Assembly: GCA_001899255.1 (NCBI GenBank)
Contig: MKVX01000002.1
Coordinates: forward strand, 465,619-529,618
Direction of reading: 5' to 3'
Origin: Rhizobiales bacterium 62-47
GTDB lineage: Bacteria; Pseudomonadota; Alphaproteobacteria; Rhizobiales; Xanthobacteraceae
DNA length: 64,000 nt
Shown here piece by piece: positions 9,488-18,308 of the stretch; within the stretch, counting starts at the first letter, position 1; every line of letters starts with the position of its first letter. The position numbers and the translations under genes are program-made. Below the pieces are notes generated by a model that did not search any database, was not told the DNA's origin, and was given only the letters and a program-made list of their open reading frames with translations.

Positions 9488-11005
9488 TCAGAACTGGAAA
9501 TACAAAAACCGCGTCGTCCGGAAAAACAACAGAACCGAGACTCCAAAAAGAACGCCAAGCAGCACGGCTCCAGACGCGGAGCCGAGAAACATTCGAAGCC
9601 TCTCGATCTGCCGGGAGTCCGGCTCCAACGTCGGATATCCGCCCTGCTTGGCGTCAGAACCGCTCACCACGGGATGGAACGGCAGCCTGAATATCTGCTG
9701 CACATTCGGACATGCAAAGACGATGACAAGGCTCAGGATGAGAAGCGCAAAAGCAAAATAGCGCTCATTTACGAGCTGAGGTGCGGTGATGTTCCAGGCG
9801 ATGCCAAAGCCCGCCATCGACCGGAGGATGTGAAGAGCGGCCTCGATCGTTGGTGCGCGAAAGAAGACCCAAGCCACCACCACGCAAAAGAACGTCAAGA
9901 TGACGCCGACAGCCTGGACCCCGAATAGCGCCGCCAACCACCGCGGCGCATTCTTGCGAAAGGCATGATTGATCAGGAGGTAGCAACCATGAATCGTTCC
10001 CCACACGACGAAGGTCCATTCCGCGCCGTGCCAGAGACCGCCGAGCATCATCGTGATCATGAGATTGACGTATCGCCTGGAATGCCCGCTGCGATTGCCT
10101 CCGAGCGGGATATAGAGATAGTCGCGCAGGAAGCGGGATAACGTCATGTGCCAGCGCCGCCAGAAATCGACGATGCTCGCCGCACGATAGGGAGAGTAGA
10201 AATTGAGCGGAAGCTCGATATTGAACATCAGCGAAATGCCGATCGCCATGTCGCAATATCCGGAAAAATCGAAATAGAGCTGGAGCGTGTAAGCGAGCGC
10301 GCCAAACCAGGCATCTGCGAAGGACAGGCTCGATGTCGAATTGAAGACCATATCCGCGTAAGGCGCCAGCGCATCGGCGAGCAGAATTTTCTTGGCAAGC
10401 CCGATAATGAAGATCGCTGTTCCTGTACTGAAGTTCCGATAGGAGAACCTTGCCGCATTTGGCCGATTGAACTGCGGGATCATTTCCGCATGATGAAGGA
10501 TCGGACCGGCGATCAGATGCGGGAAATACGAGACGAACAAGACATACTCTGGAAGTCCCGTCTTTTTTACCTTGCCGACGTAGCAGTCCACCAGGAAAGC
10601 AATTTGCGTAAAGGTATAAAAGGAAATGCCGACAGGGAGCACGACGCTCCACGTCGATGGTGAAAGACCAAACGCCTGCGTGACATTGGCCAGAAAGAAG
10701 CCTGCATATTTGTAGTAGCCGAGCGCGGCCAGATCGGCTGCAATCGCAAGAGCCGTAATACTTTTCGCCGAGATCAGTGCGCCGGGCTTTCTTGCTTTTA
10801 CGATGAAGTAGCCCGCGGAGAAATTAAGAATGATCGACCCCGCCAACAACCACACCAGCGCAGGGCCGGACACGGAGTAGAACACCAGCGACATCGCGCC
10901 GAGCCAGAGCACGGGCCATTGTCCGCCGGCACGTCCCAGCAACACATATCCGATGAGACAGACGGGCAGAAACGCAAAGATGAATGCGTAGGAATTGAAC
11001 AGCAT
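9488..11005 (-). CDS. MBOAT-family O-acyltransferase (AlgI-like)
   Basis: A polytopic inner membrane O-acyltransferase of 505 residues, the usual AlgI/PatA length, with about ten hydrophobic helices. Family marks are LIAGPILHH, WRRWHMTLSRFLRDYLYIPLGG and the catalytic His in GLWHGAEWTFVVWG. AlgI relatives move acetyl groups across the membrane to a partner that modifies an exopolysaccharide or peptidoglycan. The partner is very likely the SGNH-like protein encoded 8 bp upstream (11014-12132), so the two form an operon. No polysaccharide genes are near, so the acceptor is unknown. It has slightly lower GC than the genes before it. Confidence 0.92.
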   Translation of the reverse strand: MLFNSYAFIFAFLPVCLIGYVLLGRAGGQWPVLWLGAMSLVFYSVSGPALVWLLAGSIILNFSAGYFIVKARKPGALISAKSITALAIAADLAALGYYKYAGFFLANVTQAFGLSPSTWSVVLPVGISFYTFTQIAFLVDCYVGKVKKTGLPEYVLFVSYFPHLIAGPILHHAEMIPQFNRPNAARFSYRNFSTGTAIFIIGLAKKILLADALAPYADMVFNSTSSLSFADAWFGALAYTLQLYFDFSGYCDMAIGISLMFNIELPLNFYSPYRAASIVDFWRRWHMTLSRFLRDYLYIPLGGNRSGHSRRYVNLMITMMLGGLWHGAEWTFVVWGTIHGCYLLINHAFRKNAPRWLAALFGVQAVGVILTFFCVVVAWVFFRAPTIEAALHILRSMAGFGIAWNITAPQLVNERYFAFALLILSLVIVFACPNVQQIFRLPFHPVVSGSDAKQGGYPTLEPDSRQIERLRMFLGSASGAVLLGVLFGVSVLLFFRTTRFLYFQF

Positions 11006-11013
11006 CGCGCGAA

Positions 11014-12132
11014 CTATTCCGGCGGACAGGTGACAGAGGCTTGTGCGATAGCGCGCACGGCAGCACTGATCGACGCATTTGACTCTGCGGTCCGCTGATA
11101 CGTACCGTCATGCATCCAACGCACGAGCTGGTCGCTGGCCGCCGGATCGAAATGGCCAACGTCCATGAATCGTCGGCAATCGCGCTCGATACTGTCGGCA
11201 GCAAGAAAATCGAAATATCGAATGTTCGGGATATCGGCAATCTTTGCGACGAAGGCTTCCTGGGCGATGTTCGATGCCGCAATCAATCCTGCCTGCTCGC
11301 GGTAGCGAAGCAGCATTTGTAGCAGCGGCGGATTGAAAATATAGAACGTCGTCGCCGGCCAGCGCTTTGCCAGACTTATGAAATCATCCATACATTTGAG
11401 TGTCGCCGATGCTTCGGCGGCGATCCGGGCATCATTCATCGGCGGTGGTTGAGTTGCGGGAATTTCTCGCTGGATCGCGTTGGCAATATGAGCGGGGTTA
11501 TCGAAATTGGATGCCCACGTCTCGTACCACCTGTGAGTGGCTTCTGGATGCCTTGAAAAGTAGGAACTTCTGTACCCTGCCCGAAACAGCAGCTCGCCTG
11601 CCGAGAACAGCAACGACTCGAAAGACGCAAGATACTTGGCGTTGCCTCTCGCGCTGTCGTCATACAGGTCGAGTGGAAACTTCCAGAACGGATGGTATCC
11701 CTCGCCGCACACGCCCCAGGTCGAAGCCTCGAGAAACACATAACGCAGATGGGGGCGATGCCCCAACAGGTAGTCACGCGTGATCCGTTGCTCGCGGCTC
11801 GAACCGCCGAAGACCGAGAAGACTTCAGTCCGCACACCGAACAGCGCTTCGATCAATGCCGGATCGAAATTGCCAATGTAGGAAGAGCCAACAACCGCAG
11901 CCTGAAATGGCGGATCGGTACGAATACGGCCCGCGTTCGTCGTCCGCTGATAATTCCGCGAGACAACATACACATCGCTGCCGCGGATGAGATGAAGCGG
12001 ATCGACGACAAAATTTGTCGCGACGACGACGACAAGCGTGGTGACGAAAGCCGCGAACAATACGATCCACCAACGCCGCCCTACCGGGAGGCTTGCCGAC
12101 CGCTCTGGCACGATTGCAGCTTCGCGTTGCAT
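11014..12132 (-). CDS. membrane-anchored SGNH-like acyltransferase partner
   Basis: A 372-residue protein with one N-terminal transmembrane segment (WWIVLFAAFVTTLVVVVA) and a periplasmic body. Two SGNH hydrolase blocks are readable: VVGSSYIGNFDP with the candidate Ser nucleophile, and DVGHFDP, the block V Asp-x-x-His. This is the layout of AlgX/AlgJ/PatB-type proteins that take an acetyl group from an MBOAT and place it on a sugar. The MBOAT gene follows directly (8 bp). The open frame extends to 12231, but the ATG at 12132 gives the sensible short cytoplasmic tail. The assignment to SGNH is my reading of two motifs; the overall family was not recognised. Confidence 0.7.
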   Translation of the reverse strand: MQREAAIVPERSASLPVGRRWWIVLFAAFVTTLVVVVATNFVVDPLHLIRGSDVYVVSRNYQRTTNAGRIRTDPPFQAAVVGSSYIGNFDPALIEALFGVRTEVFSVFGGSSREQRITRDYLLGHRPHLRYVFLEASTWGVCGEGYHPFWKFPLDLYDDSARGNAKYLASFESLLFSAGELLFRAGYRSSYFSRHPEATHRWYETWASNFDNPAHIANAIQREIPATQPPPMNDARIAAEASATLKCMDDFISLAKRWPATTFYIFNPPLLQMLLRYREQAGLIAASNIAQEAFVAKIADIPNIRYFDFLAADSIERDCRRFMDVGHFDPAASDQLVRWMHDGTYQRTAESNASISAAVRAIAQASVTCPPE

Positions 12133-12425
12133 ATGACCATCATCGCAGAAGGGTAATGACCGACACAACTTGTCCGTGAATGAGCAGGAGGATAGCAATC
12201 GCCCCCTGTTCTTTGGAAAGGCCGCTCGCAACCGGCCTCAACGCTCGACTTTCTAAATCTGGAAATAGCGAGAATATCTAAAATCCCGGTTTGACGCGTA
12301 TGGAGACTACGCCGCTCAATTCGGATTTGAGGCTACGAAAGCACAGTCTGGAATATTGAGCTGGTGCGCGAGAGGGCATCACATTTTGTTACTAGCTGCT
12401 ACGTTGACGTGCGTTTTCGATGTAA

Positions 12426-12593
12426 TCAGATGCATATACCAACGAATATTCAGACAACCCGGACGACAAGCTCTCGACGGTCGTAACCGAGATCGTTGGC
12501 GATCTTGCTTTGGTAGGGCTTCCGATCTCGGACGACACGATCCGCCGATATCTGAAGGAAGCGCGCGAACACCTGGGCCAGTGGCAGGAGTGA
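12426..12593 (+). pseudogene. C-terminal fragment of a hypothetical protein
   Basis: A 55-codon open frame between a TAA and a TGA that has no start codon but reads as convincing protein: DDKLSTVVTEIVGDLALVG and ISDDTIRRYLKEAREHLGQ. The last part looks like the C-terminal helix of a small DNA-related or plasmid protein. It is probably the 3' remnant of a transferred gene left between the SGNH gene and the IalB gene. I do not recognise the family. Confidence 0.5.
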
Positions 12594-12624
12594 CCTTCGG
12601 CTGAAGCTTTCTGCACCAGGCTCC

Positions 12625-12653
12625 ATGTCTGCTTCGGTCCCGGAAGCAGACAT
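12625..12653. repeat. perfect 11-bp inverted repeat (hairpin)
   Basis: ATGTCTGCTTC and its exact reverse complement GAAGCAGACAT are separated by 7 nt. It lies downstream of the 12426-12593 remnant and before the IalB gene end. No T run follows, so it is not a typical terminator. From memory, similar GTCTGCTT hairpins are scattered in intergenic DNA of Bradyrhizobium and Rhodopseudomonas, so it may be a member of a dispersed repeat. Confidence 0.6.
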
Positions 12654-12751
12654 ACATCGATGCGGCTTTAACCGTCGGCTTAGGGCCATCAGCGGTTGGG
12701 CGGGCGTTAACGAAAACCATAGCCACAAACCGCGCCCCCTCCGATCGCGCG

Positions 12752-13384
12752 TCACTTATCTGGCGATGACGGGCTCTCCAGGCTTCGACCAAACATCATG
12801 CTAGGTGCTTCTTGATTCACCGAGGCAAACTGATTGAGCGGCACCGAAGTCATAACGGTGGAAATGCGTGAATCGACGACCTTTAGTATCATCTCTCGTC
12901 CAGCCTTCATCCGGCGAATGAAGACCGCATCCACCGCGCGCGCAGCGACGCAGGTATTAGAAAAACACCAGGCGAAGGGAATGCTGACCGCATCGCGTTG
13001 GCCGAGGGAGACCCTGACGCCGGCCTCCAGGAACAACATCGGCGGCACGAAAATCTGCAGACGGCCGCCCTTGCCGGCGGCTCCTTCTATCAAATCGACC
13101 CGCAGCATCTCCTGACCCGTCTCCGTCACGCCGGTGATGCTTGTCCGGCAAATCATGGCCTCGGAAGGTTGAAAGCAGAGTTTACGCCAGCCGGAGAATC
13201 TGAGCTGCCTGAGCTGACGCTCGCCACGCGCTTCGATCATCGCTTCCGGAGACTTTGTAGCCGGAGCCTGGCTCGCCGAATTCGCTTTCTGTCCTCTGGC
13301 GCTCCCGCCCGCGTCTGCCGCCAGAGCGATACCTACGAGCAGCAATATCCGAGACGCAGTCCATCGTGAGCGACGACGAGCCAT
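12752..13384 (-). CDS. invasion-associated locus B (IalB) family protein
   Basis: A 210-residue secreted or periplasmic protein with an N-terminal signal (ILLLVGIALAADAGGSARG). The IalB core is seen: WRKLCFQPSEAMICRT with paired Cys, then LQIFVPPMLFLEAGVRVSLG, then IPFAWCFSNTCVAARAV with two more Cys, followed by the SVPLNQFA motif near the end. In Bartonella IalB helps red-cell invasion; in free-living rhizobia the role is not known. It ends about 100 bp from the hairpin remnant and is preceded by a hydrolase gene on the same strand 20 bp away, so the two may be one transcript. Confidence 0.85.
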   Translation of the reverse strand: MARRRSRWTASRILLLVGIALAADAGGSARGQKANSASQAPATKSPEAMIEARGERQLRQLRFSGWRKLCFQPSEAMICRTSITGVTETGQEMLRVDLIEGAAGKGGRLQIFVPPMLFLEAGVRVSLGQRDAVSIPFAWCFSNTCVAARAVDAVFIRRMKAGREMILKVVDSRISTVMTSVPLNQFASVNQEAPSMMFGRSLESPSSPDK

Positions 13385-13404
13385 GATTGATCTCCGCGGA
13401 GCAA

Positions 13405-14352
13405 CTAGGGGTGCAGATCCAGGAAGCGGCTGACAATTGGTGACCAGATCGGGATTGCATCGGCCGAATGCAGGAAGAAATGCCCTTCGTCCCCGAAATC
13501 CGGCAGCAGGTGATACTCGGCGTTCCCACCGGCCGCCCGATAGGCATCCAACACCTTCTTCGACAGATCGGGGCCGAAATAGGTGTCGTTGTGGACGTAG
13601 ATCGATAGCATCGGAATTTTGGCCGTGCGGCCAAACTCGCCGGCCGCGGCAACGAGCCTGTCAGGCGCGCAATTGTTGTTGGGCTTGCCGTCGACACGGC
13701 CGCCGCGGCCTGCCTCAAACGTGATGATCGCCCGGATCGAGTCGGACTTCAGGCTCGAGAGGGCGATCGCGCCCCAGCCGCCACCCGACTGGCCGACGAC
13801 GATGACCCCCTTCGGCAACACCTCGTTTTGACGGATCATATGATCGATGACCCACTGATTGATCGTGGCAACGGCAATCCCCGCGTCGCGGAAATTGACC
13901 GCCGAGCATTGCCCGACATCGCCGAAATACAGTCCGTACAGACCGCGCTCGGGGAGATCGATTGCGGAGCGCGCAAATCCCGGACGGATGGGAACGACGA
14001 CCAGATTGCCTCGCCGCGCGAACCAGAATGCGGCATCCCGGAATTCGACCAGCGGGAAGAAACTCCGCTCGGTCGCATCCAGCGACTCGCCGTGGTTCAT
14101 GACGACGAGGGGGAGGGGACCTGCGATGATGGGCCGGAACTCGTACGCGAGAATGGGGATCGGCGTCGAAAGCAGTATCAGCTTCTCTTCCACCCGCGGC
14201 ATCGAGTCATCGGCAGCACGGCTCGATGCGGCGGCGAGGACGAGCATGCAGACGGCCAGGAGCAACCTGCTCGCCGTCGCGCACAACGTCGCCGGCGAAT
14301 TCTGTCTCACAAGAGCTGCTTGTGCACCATTCATCGGTTCGGCCGGTAACAT
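13405..14352 (-). CDS. secreted alpha/beta hydrolase (dienelactone hydrolase-like)
   Basis: A 315-residue exported hydrolase. An N-terminal signal (LLLAVCMLVLAAASSRA) precedes a hydrolase fold with MNHGES at the oxyanion loop, GQSGGG as nucleophile elbow (GxSxG), and PDFGDEGHFFL containing the catalytic His. It resembles periplasmic dienelactone hydrolase-like or platelet-activating-factor acetylhydrolase-like proteins. The ATG at 14352 has GAGAG in good position. It is divergent from the first DUF3604 gene (135 bp between starts) and is followed on its own strand by the IalB gene. The substrate is unknown. Confidence 0.85.
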   Translation of the reverse strand: MLPAEPMNGAQAALVRQNSPATLCATASRLLLAVCMLVLAAASSRAADDSMPRVEEKLILLSTPIPILAYEFRPIIAGPLPLVVMNHGESLDATERSFFPLVEFRDAAFWFARRGNLVVVPIRPGFARSAIDLPERGLYGLYFGDVGQCSAVNFRDAGIAVATINQWVIDHMIRQNEVLPKGVIVVGQSGGGWGAIALSSLKSDSIRAIITFEAGRGGRVDGKPNNNCAPDRLVAAAGEFGRTAKIPMLSIYVHNDTYFGPDLSKKVLDAYRAAGGNAEYHLLPDFGDEGHFFLHSADAIPIWSPIVSRFLDLHP

Positions 14353-14486
14353 GGAATCTCTCGGCGCATTGTTCGCGGGCGAACAATTCGTCTGGGAAAT
14401 GCATGGTAAAGGAGCGTGCCTCGCGGTCCGGGAAATCTTCGGACGCGCGACCCGAAGCGCGGCGGCGACAAATACGGGGCCTGAAT

Positions 14487-16412
14487 ATGAAGAACAGTGC
14501 GGAGGACCTCACCACAATCAGGCATCGCGCCATCGGCGGCGGCCTGCTGCTGGCCGCATCCTTGTTCACGCTTCAAGTGCGCGCGAACGAATTGAAGCTC
14601 ATGGCGGCCAATCCCGCGATTCAGAAGGAACAGGCGCGGATCGTGGCCGCGGAGGCCAAAGCTCCCTCCAACCCGCTGCGCGAGGCTTATTTCGGCGAGA
14701 CACATGTCCACACGGCCTATTCGCTGGACGCCTATCTCGGCGGAGCGCGGCTGACGCCGGATACCGCATATCGCTTTGCCCAGGGCGAAAAGATGACGGT
14801 CAACGGGCGGGTGCATCGCATCGTCGAGCCGCTCGATTTCGCGGCGGTAACCGACCACGCGGAATATCTAGGCGAGATGTATTCGACCATGGTGAACGGC
14901 GCGCCGGGACACGATCAGGACAAGCTGAAGGAGCTTCGGTCGATGACCTCGATCGAGGACCGTGAGACCTGGTTCCTCAATTACGTCGTGAAGAGCAATC
15001 GGTCCGATACGCCGCAGCACCCGCCGTTCTTCGCGGGTCCCGAGACCACGAAGAGCGCCTGGGTCATCGAGCTCGAGGCCACCGAGCGGAACTATCATCC
15101 GGGCAAGTTCACGACGATCCCGGCGTTCGAATGGAGCGCAGCGCCCAAGGGCGGCAATCTGCATCGCAACGTGTTCTTTCGGGACATCCGCGTTCCCGAG
15201 ATTCCCATGAGCTACATCGAGATCAATCGCGAGGACGGGCTTTGGGCCTGGATGGGCGGCCTGGAAAAGATCGGCGCCTCCGTCATCGCGATCCCGCACA
15301 ATTCGAACGCCAGCAAGGGCATGATGTTCGACCCGCTCGATCCGCAGGGCAGGCCGATCGATGCGGCCTATGCGAAGACGCGGGCCCATTTCGAGCCGCT
15401 GATCGAGATGATGCAGGTGAAGGGCAATTCGGAGGTTCACCGGAATTTCTGGGCCGCCGACGAATTCGCGAATTTTGAGAACGCGGACTCGATGGCGAAC
15501 TACAGCGGGCGTGTGGCCAAGAAAGAGAATTTTGTTCGCTACGGGCTAGTCAAGGGACTCGAGTACGAGCGCACGCTGGGAGCCAATCCCTACAAGTATG
15601 GCGTCGTCGGCGGCACCGATAGCCACAACGGCACGCCCGGCGATACCGACGAAAGCAATTTCAAAGTCGGCAGCCACGGTGCCGCCGACGGCACGGTCGA
15701 GCGACGCCGGACCGCGGAGGTCGGCGGCTGGATCGGCGGCATCGACCTCAATCCCGGAGCGCTTGCCGGCGTCTGGGCGACCAGCAACACGCGCGGCGCC
15801 ATCTGGGACGCGATGAAGGCGAAAGAAACGTTTGCCACCAGCGGTGTCCGCATCAAGGTCCGCATGTTCGCGGGCTTCGATCTTCCCGGACCAGATGCCA
15901 ATCCGAAAGCCATGGTCGAGACCGGCTACAGGCTGGGCGTGCCGATGGGCGGAACCCTGCCGGCGGTCGCACCGGGCGAGAAGCGGCCGTTGCGCTTCAA
16001 TGTGACGGCGATCAAGGGTCCAAAGGACGCCAATCTCGATCGCATCCAGATCATCAAGGGCTGGATCGGCGCAGACGGCGCGCCGCAGGAAAAGATCGTC
16101 AACATCGCGTGGTCCGGCGATCGCAAGATCGGGCCGGACGGCAAGCTGCCGCCGGTGGCCAATACCGTGGATCTGAAGACGGCAACCTACCGCAATTCGG
16201 CCGGAAGCCCCCAATTGACCGGGAGCTGGGTGGACGACGAATTCGAGCCCACCCAGTACGCGCTCTATTACGCCCGTGTGTTGCAGATCCCGACACCGCG
16301 CTGGAGCACCTATGACGCCGTGCGCGCCAACCTGCCGCTGCTCGACGGCGTGCCGGCCACGGTGCAGGAGCGGGCCTGGACGTCGCCGATCTGGTACACG
16401 GCCGCGAAGTAG
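14487..16412 (+). CDS. DUF3604 (PHP-like) secreted protein, copy 1
   Basis: A 641-residue exported protein of the DUF3604 family, related to PHP metal-dependent phosphoesterases. The signal peptide is at residues 12-33 (GGGLLLAASLFTLQVRA). Metal ligands can be read in order: ETHVHTAYS (His73, His75), VTDHAEYLG, IPHNSNAS and GGTDSHNGT. The C-terminal part (VRMFAGFDL, KGWIGADG) is typical of the family. The biochemical substrate is not established for the family. I chose the ATG at 14487 because it starts the signal peptide; the open frame upstream to 14226 lies across the divergent gene. A paralogue sits at 19187-21217. Confidence 0.88.
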   Translation: MKNSAEDLTTIRHRAIGGGLLLAASLFTLQVRANELKLMAANPAIQKEQARIVAAEAKAPSNPLREAYFGETHVHTAYSLDAYLGGARLTPDTAYRFAQGEKMTVNGRVHRIVEPLDFAAVTDHAEYLGEMYSTMVNGAPGHDQDKLKELRSMTSIEDRETWFLNYVVKSNRSDTPQHPPFFAGPETTKSAWVIELEATERNYHPGKFTTIPAFEWSAAPKGGNLHRNVFFRDIRVPEIPMSYIEINREDGLWAWMGGLEKIGASVIAIPHNSNASKGMMFDPLDPQGRPIDAAYAKTRAHFEPLIEMMQVKGNSEVHRNFWAADEFANFENADSMANYSGRVAKKENFVRYGLVKGLEYERTLGANPYKYGVVGGTDSHNGTPGDTDESNFKVGSHGAADGTVERRRTAEVGGWIGGIDLNPGALAGVWATSNTRGAIWDAMKAKETFATSGVRIKVRMFAGFDLPGPDANPKAMVETGYRLGVPMGGTLPAVAPGEKRPLRFNVTAIKGPKDANLDRIQIIKGWIGADGAPQEKIVNIAWSGDRKIGPDGKLPPVANTVDLKTATYRNSAGSPQLTGSWVDDEFEPTQYALYYARVLQIPTPRWSTYDAVRANLPLLDGVPATVQERAWTSPIWYTAAK

Positions 16413-16452
16413 GTCTCGTCGGATCGCGAAACCGGGGGCAGATCAGCGCCTC

Positions 16453-16905
16453 TTATTGGCGCCCGGCTCGGGCAGGCGTGCTTATTTCTTTATATCGCAG
16501 ATGTTCGGAACGCCGGCGATCGAGCGCCGGCATTTCTCCGTCCTGGTCGGCGAGCAGCAGGCGCAAAATCGTTCGGAAGGAAATGCTTCGATTGCCGAGC
16601 AACGCGGTGTTGTCGTTTTCGGCGCCGTGATCGGTATAGGTTCCGCTAAAGCCGATGGTGGCGACTTTTCGCGCGAAGGGCCGTGTCGCCAGGTCCAGCG
16701 TATGCTCTTGCGAGGTGACCTCACCCTTCCACTTGCCGCCGCTGCAGATATAGCTGCCGGTGAAATAGAAGAACGAGTCGCCGCCCCGGATCGTGCCGTC
16801 GCGCAGCACCAGGACGCCATTGCCTCCGCCTTGAACGCCGTCCAGCAACTCGACGGTCAGCGCGTACAGCCCGTTTCTGATCATGACGGCGTCCCTTCGG
16901 TTCAT
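16453..16905 (-). CDS. GrlR-family regulatory-like protein
   Basis: A 150-residue protein whose first 100 residues follow the GrlR pattern: NGLYALTVELLDG, GNGVLVLRDGTIRGGDSFFYFTGSY, then a beta strand with FSGTYTDHGAEND. GrlR in enteropathogenic E. coli is a lipocalin-like repressor partner; in rhizobia the small relatives have no known target. The start at 16905 overlaps the preceding stop as ATGA, which supports translational coupling; an ATG at 16884 (MIRNGLYAL) is the alternative. The last 40 residues are low complexity and may be out of the conserved fold. Confidence 0.65.
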   Translation of the reverse strand: MNRRDAVMIRNGLYALTVELLDGVQGGGNGVLVLRDGTIRGGDSFFYFTGSYICSGGKWKGEVTSQEHTLDLATRPFARKVATIGFSGTYTDHGAENDNTALLGNRSISFRTILRLLLADQDGEMPALDRRRSEHLRYKEISTPARAGRQ

Positions 16906-17102
16906 GACGTGAAGTACAGATAGTTGCTCCAGCTCGTGCGGCCTTCGCCGTCTGCGGCAGCCAAGTGGCGCTGCTCGAGCTGCCGTTGGTCTACGTCGAA
17001 ATTGCCGTGGCCGTCGGTGCCGCCGCTTGCGCCCGGGTCGATTTCAACCAGCAACAAGGGCAGCGTAAGAAGCGCTCGGATCAGAATGCCTGCGGCCTTC
17101 AT
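16902..17102 (-). CDS. small putative secreted protein
   Basis: A 66-residue ORF starting MKAAGILIRALLTLPLLLVE, a plain signal-peptide-like start, followed by a Gly/Asp/His-rich tail. GGAG lies 5 nt before the ATG. Its TGA overlaps the ATG of the GrlR-like gene, so the two are probably translated together. No family is recognised. A longer frame begins at 17165 but has no signal-like start. Confidence 0.45.
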   Translation of the reverse strand: MKAAGILIRALLTLPLLLVEIDPGASGGTDGHGNFDVDQRQLEQRHLAAADGEGRTSWSNYLYFTS

Positions 17103-17312
17103 TTGCACTCCCATCCAACTTTGCGACCGCGCGAGGGGATTTGCAGCACTCAGCCGCGCGCGCATCGCACTCGCTCGGGTAGTTCAAAGGTCACCGATCC
17201 GCGAAGAATAACAGGCGCCGGAATTGACATTGATCACGCGCGATCATTTGAAGACCAAATGTCTTAGGCCATCCAAGTGCGATGTCGGCTGGTAGATTGG
17301 GTTGACCAATCT
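17103..17312. other. intergenic region with degenerate FNR-like box
   Basis: This gap lies between the HupE gene end and the small secreted protein start. It contains TTGAC-ATTG-ATCAC at 17224-17237, an imperfect match to the FNR/FixK palindrome (TTGAT-N4-ATCAA), about 120 bp upstream of the ATG at 17102. It could regulate the small gene and its GrlR-like partner, but two mismatches make this weak. Confidence 0.25.
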
Positions 17313-18308
17313 CTAGATCGCGAAGCTCGTAACCCTCGTCACGAACCAGACCATCGAAATGGTGCCGATCAGATAGGCGGCGGCGAGGCGGGTCGGCACG
17401 ACCGGCCATGTGACGAGCGCTGTCGCCGCCCTGACGGCGATCAGGATCGCGGCGACGAAGAGAAGCTGGCCGGCCTCGACACCCACGTTGAACATGAGCA
17501 GCGCCAGCGGGATGTCGAGTTGCGGCAACCCCGTCTCCTTGAGCGCGCCGGCAAAGCCGAAGCCGTGCAGCAGGCCGAAGGCGAAGGCCACCACCCAGGG
17601 ATAGGCTTGCGAAAGCCGTCGTTCGCCCGCTTTGATCTTGATGAGCTCGCTCGCCACGAAGGCGATGCTGAGCGCGATAGAGGCTTCGACGGGCTTCTGC
17701 GGCAGGCTGAAATAGCCGAGAGTGGCGCCTGCCAGCGTGATGCTGTGTGCGATCGTGAAGGCGGTGATCGTCTTTGCCAGCATCCAGAGGTCACGGATCA
17801 GCAGCATCAGCGCCAGCACGAACAGCAGATGATCGAAGCCCGTGAGAATGTGATCGACCCCCAGCAGCAGATAGGTCTTCGCGACCTCCAGCGTGCTCTG
17901 GGCGCCCACAACGAGGATGGTCGGGGAATCAGGGGTGATCCGTGCAACTTCCGTGGTGCCGTCGCGGTACTCAATTCGCGCCAGCGCGTCCGTCACGCCT
18001 GACTTCAGGCCGTCGACGGAAATCTCGCGACCCTTCAATCCGCCGGTGCAAACCACGCTCGATCGTTCAAAAAAGGACCCCGCCTGAATGGTCCTGACCG
18101 GTTCCGCCTTGGGGCGGCACGACGCCGGCAGTCGCACGTAGATCCCGAGCCGCAAATCGCCGAGCGCCGGCACTTTCCACACGACCGCGAATTCGTCGGC
18201 GGCCGTTTCCCGGATGTCGAGATAGGCGGGCCGAAGCTCATCGGCCGCGGCGAGATGGACCGCGAACAACTGCGCGAGAAAAAGAAGAATGCCGGCGAGA
18301 CGGGTCAT
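17313..18308 (-). CDS. HupE/UreJ-like membrane protein
   Basis: A 331-residue protein with a signal peptide (LAGILLFLAQLFAVHLAAA), a 130-residue periplasmic N-terminal domain and about six to seven membrane helices that match HupE/UreJ_2: GVDHILTGFDHLLFVLAL, AFTIAHSITL and FGLLHGFGFAGAL. The His residues in these helices suggest a metal-handling or ion channel role, but it is not the nickel permease of a hydrogenase here. Its ATG at 18308 overlaps the stop of the parvulin gene as ATGA, so it is the third gene of the DUF3604-parvulin-HupE operon. The open frame before 18308 is a shadow of the parvulin gene. Confidence 0.85.
   Translation of the reverse strand: MTRLAGILLFLAQLFAVHLAAADELRPAYLDIRETAADEFAVVWKVPALGDLRLGIYVRLPASCRPKAEPVRTIQAGSFFERSSVVCTGGLKGREISVDGLKSGVTDALARIEYRDGTTEVARITPDSPTILVVGAQSTLEVAKTYLLLGVDHILTGFDHLLFVLALMLLIRDLWMLAKTITAFTIAHSITLAGATLGYFSLPQKPVEASIALSIAFVASELIKIKAGERRLSQAYPWVVAFAFGLLHGFGFAGALKETGLPQLDIPLALLMFNVGVEAGQLLFVAAILIAVRAATALVTWPVVPTRLAAAYLIGTISMVWFVTRVTSFAI

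Noticed and set aside
17313..18308. Nickel/hydrogenase HupE as part of an uptake hydrogenase
   Set aside because: No hydrogenase or urease gene is in the window; the protein belongs to the HupE/UreJ_2 group with a periplasmic N-domain.
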